From Pseudomonas sp. R37(2017) (GTDB taxonomy: Bacteria; Pseudomonadota; Gammaproteobacteria; Pseudomonadales; Pseudomonadaceae), in contig NZ_NEHO01000010.1 in the NCBI RefSeq assembly GCF_002113375.1, positions 62,001-126,000 on the forward strand: 64,000 bases of DNA. The letters are read 5' to 3'. Of the stretch, positions 49,068 to 58,618 are shown piece after piece (position 1 is the first letter of the stretch; the number at the start of each line of letters is the position of its first letter). Below the pieces are notes generated by a model, which saw only the letters and a list, made by a program, of their open reading frames with translations, made no database searches and was not told the origin of the DNA. The position numbers and the translations under genes are program-made.

Positions 49068-50321
49068 TCAAGCACCGTACACCGGCAGCTTCTTGCAGAT
49101 GGCCTTGACCTTCTCACGAACGGCATCGATCACCGCTTCGTTGTTCAGGTCAGCCAGGATGTCGCAGATCCAGCCGGCCAGTTCCTTGCACTCTGCTTCC
49201 TTGAAGCCGCGAGTGGTCACAGCCGGGGTGCCGAAGCGCAGGCCGGAAGTGACGAACGGGGAGCGTGGGTCGTTTGGTACGGAGTTCTTGTTCACGGTGA
49301 TGAACGCTTTGCCCAGAGCGGCATCGGCGTCTTTACCGGAGATTTCCTGCTTGATCAGCGACAGCAGGAACAGGTGGTTCTGAGTACCGCCCGACACCAC
49401 GTCGAAGCCGCGCTCGATGAACACGCCGGCCATGGCCTGGGCGTTTTTCACCACTTGTTGCTGGTAAGCCTTGAACTCAGGCTGCAGTGCTTCCTTGAAG
49501 CAGATCGCTTTAGCGGCGATCACGTGCTCCAGCGGGCCGCCCTGGGCGCCAGGGAATACGGCGGAGTTCAGCTTCTTCTCGATGTCGGCGTTGGCGCGAG
49601 CCAGGATCAGGCCGCCACGTGGACCGCGCAGGGTCTTGTGGGTGGTGGTGGTCACGACGTCAGCGAATGGAACCGGGTTCGGGTAGACGCCAGCGGCAAC
49701 CAGGCCGGCCACGTGGGCCATGTCGACGAACAGGTAGGCACCGACTTTGTCAGCGATTTCACGGAAGCGCGGGAAGTCGAGGACCTGCGAGTAGGCAGAG
49801 AAACCGGCCACGATCATTTTTGGCTTGTGCTCGACAGCCAGGCGCTCGACTTCGTTGTAGTCGATCAGGCCGTTGGAGTCGATGCCGTACTGGATGGCGT
49901 TGTACAGCTTGCCCGAAGACGAAACGCTGGCGCCGTGGGTCAGGTGACCGCCGTGTGCCAGGCTCATGCCCAGGATGGTGTCGCCAGCCGACAGCAGGGC
50001 CAGGTAAACGGCGCTGTTGGCTTGCGAACCGGCGTGTGGCTGAACGTTGGCGTAGTCGGCACCGAACAGCTCCTTGGCGCGATCGATAGCCAACTGCTCG
50101 ACGACGTCTACGTACTCGCAACCACCGTAGTAGCGCTTGCCCGGGTAGCCTTCGGCGTACTTGTTGGTCAGTACCGAGCCTTGAGCTTCCATCACCGCAG
50201 GGCTGGTGTAGTTTTCCGAAGCGATCAGCTCAATGTGCTCTTCCTGGCGCTGAGCTTCTTGCTCCATGGCGGCAAAGAGATCGGCGTCGTACTTGGCAAT
50301 AGTCAAATCACGGCTGAACAT
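49068..50321 (-). CDS. glyA: Serine hydroxymethyltransferase
   Basis: The ATG at 50321 follows GAGGA and gives 417 residues, the usual SHMT length. Motifs include HIELIASENYTSP, YAEGYPGKRYYGGCEYVD, QPHAGSQANSAVY, VDMAHVAGLVAAG and the PLP lysine motif TTTTHKTLRGPRGG. It converts serine and tetrahydrofolate to glycine and methylene-tetrahydrofolate in the cytoplasm. A GGDEF-EAL gene lies upstream beyond a REP pair; no shared operon is evident. Confidence 0.97.
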   Translation of the reverse strand: MFSRDLTIAKYDADLFAAMEQEAQRQEEHIELIASENYTSPAVMEAQGSVLTNKYAEGYPGKRYYGGCEYVDVVEQLAIDRAKELFGADYANVQPHAGSQANSAVYLALLSAGDTILGMSLAHGGHLTHGASVSSSGKLYNAIQYGIDSNGLIDYNEVERLAVEHKPKMIVAGFSAYSQVLDFPRFREIADKVGAYLFVDMAHVAGLVAAGVYPNPVPFADVVTTTTHKTLRGPRGGLILARANADIEKKLNSAVFPGAQGGPLEHVIAAKAICFKEALQPEFKAYQQQVVKNAQAMAGVFIERGFDVVSGGTQNHLFLLSLIKQEISGKDADAALGKAFITVNKNSVPNDPRSPFVTSGLRFGTPAVTTRGFKEAECKELAGWICDILADLNNEAVIDAVREKVKAICKKLPVYGA

Positions 50322-50454
50322 GGCGGTCCTCAAGGATCGGGGGGGCGGAAAAGGGGGGCATTCTACCCCAACGGGTTTTGGAAGGCATATGAAACGGCAT
50401 CATGTCGCAGACAAGTGGGCTTCATGACCGGATATGCGGCGTCTGTGGCGGCCT

Positions 50455-50548
50455 CTTCGCGAGCAGGCTCGCTCCCACAGGGCTCTCGGTTGTACGCAAA
50501 GTGTACAAACACTGCAGATCCACTGTGGGAGCGAGCCTGCTCGCGAAG
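50455..50548. repeat. REP pair (TGTGGGAGCGAGCC type), TTCGCG ends outward
   Basis: CTTCGCGAGCAGGCTCGCTC and the inverted CGAGCCTGCTCGCGAAG lie between glyA's upstream region and the GGDEF-EAL gene end, with a spacer holding GTACGCAAAGTGTAC. Confidence 0.9.
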
Positions 50549-50572
50549 GCGTCATTGGCTGTACCGAAAATC

Positions 50573-53500
50573 TCAATCGAACATGAACAACGCATCATTG
50601 CTGAATTGCCCTTCGAACCGGCCCGCCGGCATCGGGCGCCCGAACAGGTAGCCCTGCACCTCGTCGCAACCGTGTTCGCGCAGGAAGTCCAGCTGTTCAT
50701 GGGTCTCCACGCCTTCGGCGATCACCGCCAGGTTCAGGCTGTGGGCCATGGCAATGATCGCCCGGGCAATTTGTGCATCCTGCTCGCCGCTGGGCAGGCC
50801 ATCGACGAAGGTGCGGTCGATCTTCAGTACGTCGATCGGGAACTGCTTGAGGTAGTTGAGCGATGAATAACCGGTACCGAAGTCGTCGACCGCAATGCTC
50901 AGGCCGAGGTTTTTCAGACCGTCGAGGATCTGCATCGCCTCGCTGACTTCGCGCATCAGGATGCTTTCGGTGAGTTCCAGTTCCAGGCACGCCGGCGGCA
51001 GGCCGGTTTCCTTGAGGATGGTGGCGATTCGAGTGCCGAGCTGACCATCGGAGAACTGCCGCGCCGAGATGTTCACCGACACCTTCGGTACCCGTACCCT
51101 GGCCTGATGCCAGGCCTTGAGTTGACGGCAGGCTTCGCCGATCACCCAGTCACCGACATCCACCACCAACCCGAGCTCCTCGAGCACCGGAATGAAATCT
51201 CCTGGCGGCACCAGCCCGCGGCGAGGATGACGCCAGCGCAGCAACGCCTCGGCACCGGTCAGGCGCTTGCCGTCACCGCTGAACTGCGGTTGGTAATACA
51301 GCGCGAACTCGTTCTGTTCCAGGGCGTGGCGCAAGTCACTTTCCAGTTCCAGTCGCTCCAGGGCGCTGGCGTTCATGTCCGCCTGATAGAACTGGAAGTT
51401 GTTCTTGCCACGCTCCTTGGCGTGGTACATCGCCGTGTCGGCGTTTTTCATCAGTTGGCTGAGTTCATTGCCGTCCTGCGGGCTCAGGGCGATGCCGATA
51501 CTGGCCGTGACGAAGAACTCGCGGCCCTCGAGCACGAAGGGTTTCACCAGGCTGGCGAGAATCTGTTCGGCCACATGAATGGCCCGGTTCAGGGCGATCT
51601 CACGGTTGGCTCGCGGTTGCAGGAGCAGGGTGAATTCGTCGCCGCCCATGCGCGCCACGGTGTCGTCATCGTCGACGCAACCGAGCAGGCGGGTGGCCAT
51701 TTCCTTGAGCATGCGGTCGCCGGCGGCGTGGCCCAGGGAGTCGTTGATCGGTTTGAAGCGGTCGAGATCGAGGAACATCAGCACCACCCACGACTTCTGC
51801 CGTTCGGCCGATTGCAGGGCCGTGTGCAGGCGATCCTGGAACAGCGAACGATTGGGCAGGTGGGTCAGGGCATCGTAGTAGGCGAGGCGGTGAATCCGCT
51901 GTTCGCTGGCCTTGCGCTCGCTGATGTCGCTGAAGAAGCACACGTAGCTGGCCAGGTCGCCTTCATCGTCGAGTACGGCGGTGATCCCCACCCAGGCCGG
52001 GTAATGCTCGCCATTGCGGCGCTTGAGCCAGACTTCGCCTTCCCAGGTGCTGTGCTGGCCCAATTGCTTGAGCACGTAACGCAGATGGGTTTCCTGCTGT
52101 TCGTCGACGGTCAGCATGTTCGGCAACTGGTCGAGCACCTGCTCCACGGCATAACCGCTGACACGGCTGAAGGCTTCGTTGGCCTGGACGATATAGCCGG
52201 CCGGGTCGGTGATCAGGATCGCCGAGGTCGAGTGTTCGAATACCGTGGCGGCCATGCGCAAGTCTTTTTCGGCCCGGCGTTGCTGGCTGATGTCGCGACC
52301 GACCCCCAGCACGCCTTCGAAAGCGCCGTGTTCGTCCCAGACCAGCACCAGCCGCAATTCGATCGGGATCTTGCGCCCGTCGGCCCGCAGGCAATCGAAC
52401 AGGAACAGCTGGGTTTGCACCTGGCTGCGTAACAGCGCCAGTTGATCCGGTTTATCCAGCGCTTTGCTGACCCGGTCCATCAGGTGATAGATGCCGGTCA
52501 GTTGTTGCGGGTTGGCGATGGTCGATTGCCAGCCGTTCTGGAAAATCCATTCGGTGTCATAGCCCAGCACTGCTTGCACCGAAGGACTGACGTAATTGAG
52601 GTTGAGGCGGCTGTCGGTGGAGAAGATCACGTCGCTGATGCTTTCGGCGAGCATCCGATAGCGCTGCTCGCTGTCACGCAGCGATTCGCTGGCTTCGATC
52701 TGGTCAGTAATATCCTTGGCCACGCCGATGATCCGCGTGACCTGGTCGTCCTTGTCCCGCGCCAGTGCCTGCTCGCGAATCTCGAAACGTCGCCACTGGC
52801 CGTCCCGATGGCGGAAGCGCAACTGGCATTGCATCAACTGGCGATAACCGGCCTGGCGCTGGACCTGGCGGGAGCGATGGTAATAGTCGGCGTCTTCGGG
52901 GTGCAGGAGGATTTCCCAGAAGTATTCGCCCATCTGCTGCAGCTCGGTGCGGTTGTAGCCCAGGGTCTGGCCCAGATGGTGGTTGCTGAAGATCATGCGC
53001 TGGCTGATCACATCCTGCACATACAGATGATCCGGCACCGTGCGCACCACGTCTGACCAGAACCCTTCGCGCTCCTGCAATGACAGTTCGATGAGCTTGC
53101 GGCTGGTGATGTCGGTGATGCTCAGGATTACCGCTTTAAAGTCGTCCTGGGTTTGCGGCAGGCGCAGCACCAGCCACAGATGCTGGTCGCGACCGCTGGC
53201 ATCCTGCAGTTTGATTTCCAGCTCAAGCTGTTGCTGCCGGTTGAGCACCGCGTCGAGCACCTGATTGCCGATGGCGGCGCCGTCCTGCGGGTTGCCGTCG
53301 ATCAGCAGTTTCCAGGCCTTGTCGGTGTTATCGACATTAAGCAGCTGCAGTGCAACCTGGTTGACTTCGGTGATCCGCAGTTCCTGCAATAGTTGCCGAC
53401 GTTGTCCCGCAACCGCCAGCCACGTTTTCAGTTGCTCACTGTCCTGCAATTTCGACTTGTCGAAGAAGTTCTTGAGCCCGGACATGTCGAGGACACACAG

Positions 53501-54421
53501 GGCCACGCCGGTGCCTTCGAAAATATCCTGGTAACGTCGACGCCCTTCGCTCACCTGACGTTGACGCCTGCGCATGTTCAGCAAGGCGAGAAACGGCAGC
53601 ATGGAAAACGCCAGGCCCAGCAGGCATTTGCCGATGAACGCCGGCAGCAGTTCTTCCAGTACGCGCTGACGGTCGAACAAACCGCGCATTTGCCAATCGC
53701 TACTGCTTAGCGGAACCGTCAGTACGCTGTTGGCGATATCGTCGGCGGTCAGCGTTCCCGGGTTGACCGAGGGCTGCGCTTCGTCGCGGCTGATGATCTG
53801 ATGATTGATGCGGTTCTCCACCAGCCATAACGGGCGGTCAGCGGCCTCGCTTTGCTTGGTCAGGGACGAAAAGAATGTGGGGGTCAGGCGCAAGGCCCAA
53901 TAACCTCGGGAGCTGCCGCTGGCCTGATGCAACAACAAATGCACCACGGAGCCGTCGGTGGCGTTGCTGAAGTAGTGCGCCTGGGAGTGGCTGCGGCGTA
54001 CCAGTTCGCCCAGGTAGTCGCTGTCAGCGCTGTCGGGAGCGCTGTCGCTGATGACTCTTCCCGACGGGCTGAGCAAAGCCAGGCTGCGCAGATCAGGCAG
54101 CGACTGTTGCAGCTTGCGCAGCAGCGCCTGCAGTTCGTCGGCGTCCTGCGGTTGCTCGACGATCGGCAACAGATTGAGGGCTATCTGCGCGTTGAGCGCC
54201 ATGTTCAGGCTGACCTGCGCGGCCAGGTCGGCGGTGTAGTCGATGGTGTACTGACGCTGGTTTTTCTGGGTTTCGCGCAACTGATCGAGCAACTGCCAGA
54301 ACAGCAGGGCCAGCAGCAATAACACAAGTGTCGCCAATGTGCCCTTCAAGGTCCCGCGCAGGGGCGAGCCGGGCGTAGTGGCCGGCGCGCTGGAAGTCAG
54401 AAGCGGAGGAACATTGGACAA
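50573..54421 (-). CDS. Membrane sensor with multiple PAS, GGDEF and EAL domains (c-di-GMP turnover)
   Basis: The 1282-residue protein has an N-terminal transmembrane helix (about 25-46), a periplasmic sensor region (about 50-260), a second helix (about 262-285), then four PAS-like segments (about 300-820, with RYQDIFEGTGVALCV, FSNHHLGQTLGY, MLAESISDVIFSTD and NEAFSRVSGYAVEQV), then GGDEF and EAL. The active-site motifs are GGDEF at residues 926-930 and EAL at 1058-1060, with DDFGTGYSSLNYLKQFP and EGVETHEQ also intact. So both synthesis and breakdown of c-di-GMP are possible; in such hybrids one side often only binds GTP or c-di-GMP. The signal is sensed outside the inner membrane and through PAS. 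Confidence 0.92.
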   Translation of the reverse strand: MSNVPPLLTSSAPATTPGSPLRGTLKGTLATLVLLLLALLFWQLLDQLRETQKNQRQYTIDYTADLAAQVSLNMALNAQIALNLLPIVEQPQDADELQALLRKLQQSLPDLRSLALLSPSGRVISDSAPDSADSDYLGELVRRSHSQAHYFSNATDGSVVHLLLHQASGSSRGYWALRLTPTFFSSLTKQSEAADRPLWLVENRINHQIISRDEAQPSVNPGTLTADDIANSVLTVPLSSSDWQMRGLFDRQRVLEELLPAFIGKCLLGLAFSMLPFLALLNMRRRQRQVSEGRRRYQDIFEGTGVALCVLDMSGLKNFFDKSKLQDSEQLKTWLAVAGQRRQLLQELRITEVNQVALQLLNVDNTDKAWKLLIDGNPQDGAAIGNQVLDAVLNRQQQLELEIKLQDASGRDQHLWLVLRLPQTQDDFKAVILSITDITSRKLIELSLQEREGFWSDVVRTVPDHLYVQDVISQRMIFSNHHLGQTLGYNRTELQQMGEYFWEILLHPEDADYYHRSRQVQRQAGYRQLMQCQLRFRHRDGQWRRFEIREQALARDKDDQVTRIIGVAKDITDQIEASESLRDSEQRYRMLAESISDVIFSTDSRLNLNYVSPSVQAVLGYDTEWIFQNGWQSTIANPQQLTGIYHLMDRVSKALDKPDQLALLRSQVQTQLFLFDCLRADGRKIPIELRLVLVWDEHGAFEGVLGVGRDISQQRRAEKDLRMAATVFEHSTSAILITDPAGYIVQANEAFSRVSGYAVEQVLDQLPNMLTVDEQQETHLRYVLKQLGQHSTWEGEVWLKRRNGEHYPAWVGITAVLDDEGDLASYVCFFSDISERKASEQRIHRLAYYDALTHLPNRSLFQDRLHTALQSAERQKSWVVLMFLDLDRFKPINDSLGHAAGDRMLKEMATRLLGCVDDDDTVARMGGDEFTLLLQPRANREIALNRAIHVAEQILASLVKPFVLEGREFFVTASIGIALSPQDGNELSQLMKNADTAMYHAKERGKNNFQFYQADMNASALERLELESDLRHALEQNEFALYYQPQFSGDGKRLTGAEALLRWRHPRRGLVPPGDFIPVLEELGLVVDVGDWVIGEACRQLKAWHQARVRVPKVSVNISARQFSDGQLGTRIATILKETGLPPACLELELTESILMREVSEAMQILDGLKNLGLSIAVDDFGTGYSSLNYLKQFPIDVLKIDRTFVDGLPSGEQDAQIARAIIAMAHSLNLAVIAEGVETHEQLDFLREHGCDEVQGYLFGRPMPAGRFEGQFSNDALFMFD

Positions 54422-54706
54422 GCTGTAATCCTGCGGTTTGGCTGGACTGGCGCGACGTGCACTATAAGCCGGACGCCCGAAGGGCGGCTAGCATGCCTTG
54501 AGTTGTGGCGAAGTGCCAGCCCCAGCCCGTCGGCTGGACTGCCATCTGTCATTAAGGTAGCTTTGTCGGTTATGCGGGAGCGTTCCAGCTCCCAGGGCTT
54601 TTTCAGCGTCCATGTATTGAAATGCTCTCAATCGGGTGACGCGCACAGCCTGGCCAGGCATCGCCTGTGCCCTAATCATTCATCTGTCACTGACCCTAGG
54701 TTCTCC

Positions 54707-56371
54707 ATGGCTCAATACGTATTCACCATGCATCGGCTGGGCAAAGTTGTTCCGCCGAAGCGGGAAATCCTGAAAAACATTTCTCTGTCCTTCTTCCCTG
54801 GCGCCAAGATCGGCGTGCTCGGCCTCAACGGTTCGGGTAAGTCCACGCTGCTGAAAATCATGGCTGGCGTCGACACCGAGTTCGAGGGCGAAGCCCGCCC
54901 GATGCCGGAGCTGAACATCGGCTACCTGCCGCAGGAACCACAATTGGATCCGGCCAAGACCGTGCGTGAAGTGGTCGAGGAAGCGGTGAGCGTGATCAAG
55001 GACGCTCAAGCGCGTCTGGATGAGGTCTACGCGGCCTACGCCGATCCGGATGCCGACTTCGACAAGCTGGCCGCCGAACAGGCCAAGCTCGAAGCCATCC
55101 TGCAAGCCAGCGACGGCCATAACCTGGAGCGTCAGCTGGAAGTCGCCGCCGATGCGCTGCGCCTGCCGGCCTGGGATGCCAGGGTCGAACACCTCTCCGG
55201 TGGTGAAAAGCGTCGTGTGGCCTTGTGCCGCCTGCTGCTGTCCGCACCGGACATGCTGCTGCTCGACGAACCGACCAACCACCTGGATGCCGACTCCGTT
55301 GCGTGGCTCGAGCACTTCCTGCACGACTTCCCGGGCACCGTGGTCGCGATCACGCACGACCGTTACTTCCTGGACAACGTTGCCGGCTGGATTCTGGAAC
55401 TCGACCGCGGCGCCGGCATTCCCTACGAGGGCAACTACTCGGGTTGGCTGGAGGCCAAGTCCGAGCGTCTGGCTGCCGAATCCAAGCAGCAGTCGGCCCA
55501 CGAAAAGGCCATGAAGGAAGAGTTGGAATGGGTGCGCAAAGGCGCCAAGGCCCGCCAGTCGAAATCCAAGGCTCGTCTGCAACGTTTCGAAGAAATGCAA
55601 TCGCAGGAATTCCAGAAGCGCAGCGAAACCAACGAGATCTATATCCCGGCCGGTCCGCGCCTGGGCGACAAGGTCATCGAATTCAAGAACGTCACCAAGG
55701 GCTATGGCGATCGCGTGCTGATCGACAACCTGTCGTTCTCCATGCCTAAAGGTGCCATTGTCGGCGTGATCGGCGGTAACGGTGCCGGTAAGTCGACCCT
55801 GTTCCGCATGCTGATGGGCAAGGAAACGCCGGATTCGGGCAGCATCGAAGTCGGTGAAACCGTGCAGCTTGCTTGCGTCGACCAGAGCCGCGAAGACCTG
55901 GACGGCAGCAAGACCGTGTTCCAGCAGATCTCCGACGGTTCCGACCAGATCCGCATCGGCAGCTACGAGATCCCGTCGCGTACCTACGTCGGTCGCTTCA
56001 ACTTCAAGGGCGGCGATCAGCAGAAGTTCGTCAAGGACCTGTCCGGTGGTGAGCGCGGTCGCTTGCACCTGGCCCTGACCCTGAAAGAGGGCGGCAACGT
56101 CCTGCTGCTCGACGAACCGTCCAACGACCTCGACGTCGAAACCCTGCGTTCCCTGGAGGAAGCCCTGCTGGACTTCCCGGGCGCCGCCATTGTGATCTCT
56201 CACGATCGGTGGTTCCTTGACCGCGTCGCGACTCACATCCTGGCGTACGAAGACGACTCGCAAGCGGTGTTCTTCGAAGGCAACTACACCGAGTACGAAG
56301 CCGACCGCAAAAAGCGTCTCGGCGAAGCGGCTGCCCAGCCGCACCGTGTACGGCACAAGAAACTGGCCTGA
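54707..56371 (+). CDS. ettA: Energy-dependent translational throttle protein (ABC-F)
   Basis: The frame opens at 54503 but the ATG at 54707 (MAQYVFTMHRLGKVVPPKRE) gives 554 residues, as in EttA. It has two ABC domains: first Walker A GLNGSGKSTL, signature LSGGEKRRVALC and DEPTNHLD; second GGNGAGKSTL, LSGGERGRLHLA and DEPSNDLD; and the arm and linker between them with EEMQSQEFQKRSETNEI. It binds the ribosomal E site and gates early elongation according to energy level. It has a strong terminator at its end. Confidence 0.95.
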   Translation: MAQYVFTMHRLGKVVPPKREILKNISLSFFPGAKIGVLGLNGSGKSTLLKIMAGVDTEFEGEARPMPELNIGYLPQEPQLDPAKTVREVVEEAVSVIKDAQARLDEVYAAYADPDADFDKLAAEQAKLEAILQASDGHNLERQLEVAADALRLPAWDARVEHLSGGEKRRVALCRLLLSAPDMLLLDEPTNHLDADSVAWLEHFLHDFPGTVVAITHDRYFLDNVAGWILELDRGAGIPYEGNYSGWLEAKSERLAAESKQQSAHEKAMKEELEWVRKGAKARQSKSKARLQRFEEMQSQEFQKRSETNEIYIPAGPRLGDKVIEFKNVTKGYGDRVLIDNLSFSMPKGAIVGVIGGNGAGKSTLFRMLMGKETPDSGSIEVGETVQLACVDQSREDLDGSKTVFQQISDGSDQIRIGSYEIPSRTYVGRFNFKGGDQQKFVKDLSGGERGRLHLALTLKEGGNVLLLDEPSNDLDVETLRSLEEALLDFPGAAIVISHDRWFLDRVATHILAYEDDSQAVFFEGNYTEYEADRKKRLGEAAAQPHRVRHKKLA

Positions 56372-56394
56372 TTTCGGGTTGGTTGCATAAAGAA

Positions 56395-56420
56395 CGGAGC
56401 CTTCGGGCTCCGTTTTTTTT
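56395..56420 (+). terminator. Rho-independent terminator of ettA
   Basis: CGGAGCC, loop TTCG, GGCTCCG, then eight T residues. It starts 24 bp after the ettA stop. Confidence 0.95.
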
Positions 56421-56452
56421 GGTGTGTTTTTTCAATGATTGCGCAGCGCATT

Positions 56453-56523
56453 CATCGCGAGCAGGCTCGCTCCCACAGGGGAATGCGTTTCAAGCTGTGG
56501 GAGCGAGCCTGCTCGCGAAAGCG
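56453..56523. repeat. REP pair (TGTGGGAGCGAGCC type), CGCGAG ends outward
   Basis: CATCGCGAGCAGGCTCGCTC and the inverted GGGAGCGAGCCTGCTCGCGA lie after the ettA terminator, before the gdhA promoter. The 196 bp that follow hold no recognised feature other than the gdhA upstream region. Confidence 0.9.
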
Positions 56524-56719
56524 ATCTCCCTTGTGGTGCAAACGCCAGATCATCAATCCCCATTCAGGTGCAAAAACGCCCAAAAAACCAGGTGAATTTA
56601 TATCCTGCGCACCATTTAATTTCATGAATGCGACATTCTGCTCTGTTCCTGTGCGCGAATCGTTTGTTACAGTCCGGCCCAATCTCTCCCAACGACAATA
56701 AATTTGCCGAGACTTTTCC

Positions 56720-58057
56720 ATGATCGAATCCGTCGAATCCTTCCTTGCGCGCCTGAAAAAACGCGACCCGGATCAACCCGAATTTCACCAGGCCGTCGAA
56801 GAAGTCCTGCGCACCCTGTGGCCGTTTCTTGAGGCCAATCCGCATTACATGGACTCAGGCATCCTGGAGCGGATTTGCGAGCCGGAGCGGGCGGTGGTGT
56901 TTCGTGTGTCGTGGGTCGACGATCAGGGCAAGGTCCAGGTCAATCGCGGCTTCCGCATTCAGATGAACAGCGCCATCGGCCCGTACAAGGGCGGCTTGCG
57001 TTTCCATCCGTCGGTGAACATGGGCGTTCTGAAGTTCCTCGCCTTCGAGCAGACCTTCAAAAACTCCCTGACTTCGCTGCCAATGGGCGGTGGCAAGGGT
57101 GGTTCGGACTTCGATCCCAAAGGCAAAAGCGATGCCGAAGTCATGCGCTTCTGTCAGGCCTTCATGAGCGAGTTGTATCGCCACATTGGCGCGGACGTTG
57201 ACGTGCCAGCCGGGGACATCGGTGTCGGCGCGCGGGAAATCGGTTTCCTGTTCGGTCAGTACAAGCGCCTGAGCAACCAGTTCACCAGCGTAATGACCGG
57301 CAAAGGCCCAAGCTACGGCGGCAGCCTGATTCGCCCGGAAGCCACCGGTTTCGGTTGCGTCTACTTCGCCGAAGAAATGCTCAAGCGCCGTGGTTTGGCG
57401 GTCGAGGGCAAGCGCGTGGCGATTTCCGGTTCGGGCAACGTCGCGCAGTACGCCGCACGCAAGGTCATGGACCTGGGCGGCAAAGTGATTTCGCTGTCCG
57501 ATTCCGAAGGCACGCTGTACTGCGAAAGCGGTTTGACCGAGGAGCAATGGCTGGCCGTACTGGAACTGAAAAACGTGCAGCGCGGACGTATTCGCGAACT
57601 GGCCGACCGTTTTGGCCTGGAGTTCCGCGCCGGTCAGTTGCCATGGAGCCTGAGCTGCGACATCGCGCTGCCGTGCGCGACGCAAAACGAACTGGATGCC
57701 GAAGCCGCCCGCACTTTACTGCGCAACGGCTGCATCTGCGTGGCCGAAGGCGCAAACATGCCGACCACCCTTGAGGCGGTGGACCTGTTCATCGAGGCCG
57801 ACATTCTGTTCGCGCCGGGCAAGGCCTCCAACGCGGGCGGTGTGGCGGTGAGCGGGCTGGAGATGTCGCAGAACGCCATGCGCCTGGCCTGGACCGGCGG
57901 CGAAGTGGACAGCAAGCTGCATGCGATCATGCAGTCGATTCACCATGCTTGTGTGCATTACGGCGAAGAGAATGGCCGGGTCAATTACGTTAAAGGCGCG
58001 AACATCGCCGGCTTCGTGAAGGTCGCCGATGCGATGCTGGCCCAGGGCGTCGTTTAA
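56720..58057 (+). CDS. gdhA: NADP-specific glutamate dehydrogenase
   Basis: The 445-residue length is that of hexameric NADP-GDH. The substrate site has RGFRIQMNSAIGPYKGGLRF, PMGGGKGGSDFDPKGKSD and the DVPAGDIGVGAREIGFL segment; the coenzyme fold has KRVAISGSGNVAQYAARKV. It forms glutamate from 2-oxoglutarate and ammonium with NADPH. Its stop codon shares bases with that of a convergent Gre-type gene (TTAA). No terminator is seen between them. Confidence 0.96.
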   Translation: MIESVESFLARLKKRDPDQPEFHQAVEEVLRTLWPFLEANPHYMDSGILERICEPERAVVFRVSWVDDQGKVQVNRGFRIQMNSAIGPYKGGLRFHPSVNMGVLKFLAFEQTFKNSLTSLPMGGGKGGSDFDPKGKSDAEVMRFCQAFMSELYRHIGADVDVPAGDIGVGAREIGFLFGQYKRLSNQFTSVMTGKGPSYGGSLIRPEATGFGCVYFAEEMLKRRGLAVEGKRVAISGSGNVAQYAARKVMDLGGKVISLSDSEGTLYCESGLTEEQWLAVLELKNVQRGRIRELADRFGLEFRAGQLPWSLSCDIALPCATQNELDAEAARTLLRNGCICVAEGANMPTTLEAVDLFIEADILFAPGKASNAGGVAVSGLEMSQNAMRLAWTGGEVDSKLHAIMQSIHHACVHYGEENGRVNYVKGANIAGFVKVADAMLAQGVV

Positions 58058-58548
58058 GTCGGTTCGATGCGGATCACTTCTATTAGTTGATCCCCGGCAG
58101 GTCGCTGCCACAACACTTCATCGTTGAGTCGTGCGCCGAGCAGTGCCCGACCCAGCGGTGAGCCCCAATTGATCAGGCCGTGGGCGGCATCGGCCTGATC
58201 CTCGCCTACCAGTTGTACCCGGCGTTCGGTAGCGTGTTCATCGGCGTAAGTCACCCAACTGCCGATCTGCACCTTATCCCTTGAAGTTGCGGCGAGTACC
58301 ACCTGAGCGCTGCCCAGGCGCTGTTTGAAGTAACGCAGATCACGTTCGAGATCGACCAGGCGCTGTTTGTCGACCTGCTCGCCTTTGGCCGATTGTTCGG
58401 CGTGCAGGGCCTGCAGTTCGGCGACCTTGGCCTGCAGCAGACCCAGACCTTGCGGCGTGACGTAATTGGGCTGCGCGCTGACCTGCCGTTCGACGGGCTG
58501 ATCGGCTTGCGCGGCGGCGTTATCTTCATTGACGAAGGCACGGCTCAT
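58054..58548 (-). CDS. GreA/GreB-family transcription elongation factor
   Basis: The ATG at 58548 (MSRAFVNEDNAAAQADQPVE) follows GGGAGA and gives 164 residues. It has an N-terminal coiled coil (NYVTPQGLGLLQAKVAELQA and QRLVDLERDLRYFKQRLGSA) and a C-terminal FKBP-like domain (VQIGSWVTYADE and LINWGSPLGRALLGARLNDE). The SPLGRALLG motif is the Gre signature. It rescues backtracked RNA polymerase through the secondary channel. The N-terminal tail before the coil suggests a GreB-like or Rnk-distant form. Confidence 0.88.
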   Translation of the reverse strand: MSRAFVNEDNAAAQADQPVERQVSAQPNYVTPQGLGLLQAKVAELQALHAEQSAKGEQVDKQRLVDLERDLRYFKQRLGSAQVVLAATSRDKVQIGSWVTYADEHATERRVQLVGEDQADAAHGLINWGSPLGRALLGARLNDEVLWQRPAGDQLIEVIRIEPT

Positions 58549-58618
58549 GAAATTCTCCCGGTATAGGGTTTTGGCCATGGTCGCAGGCATTTGGTTTCAC
58601 TGGATGTCTGAAAGCGAC

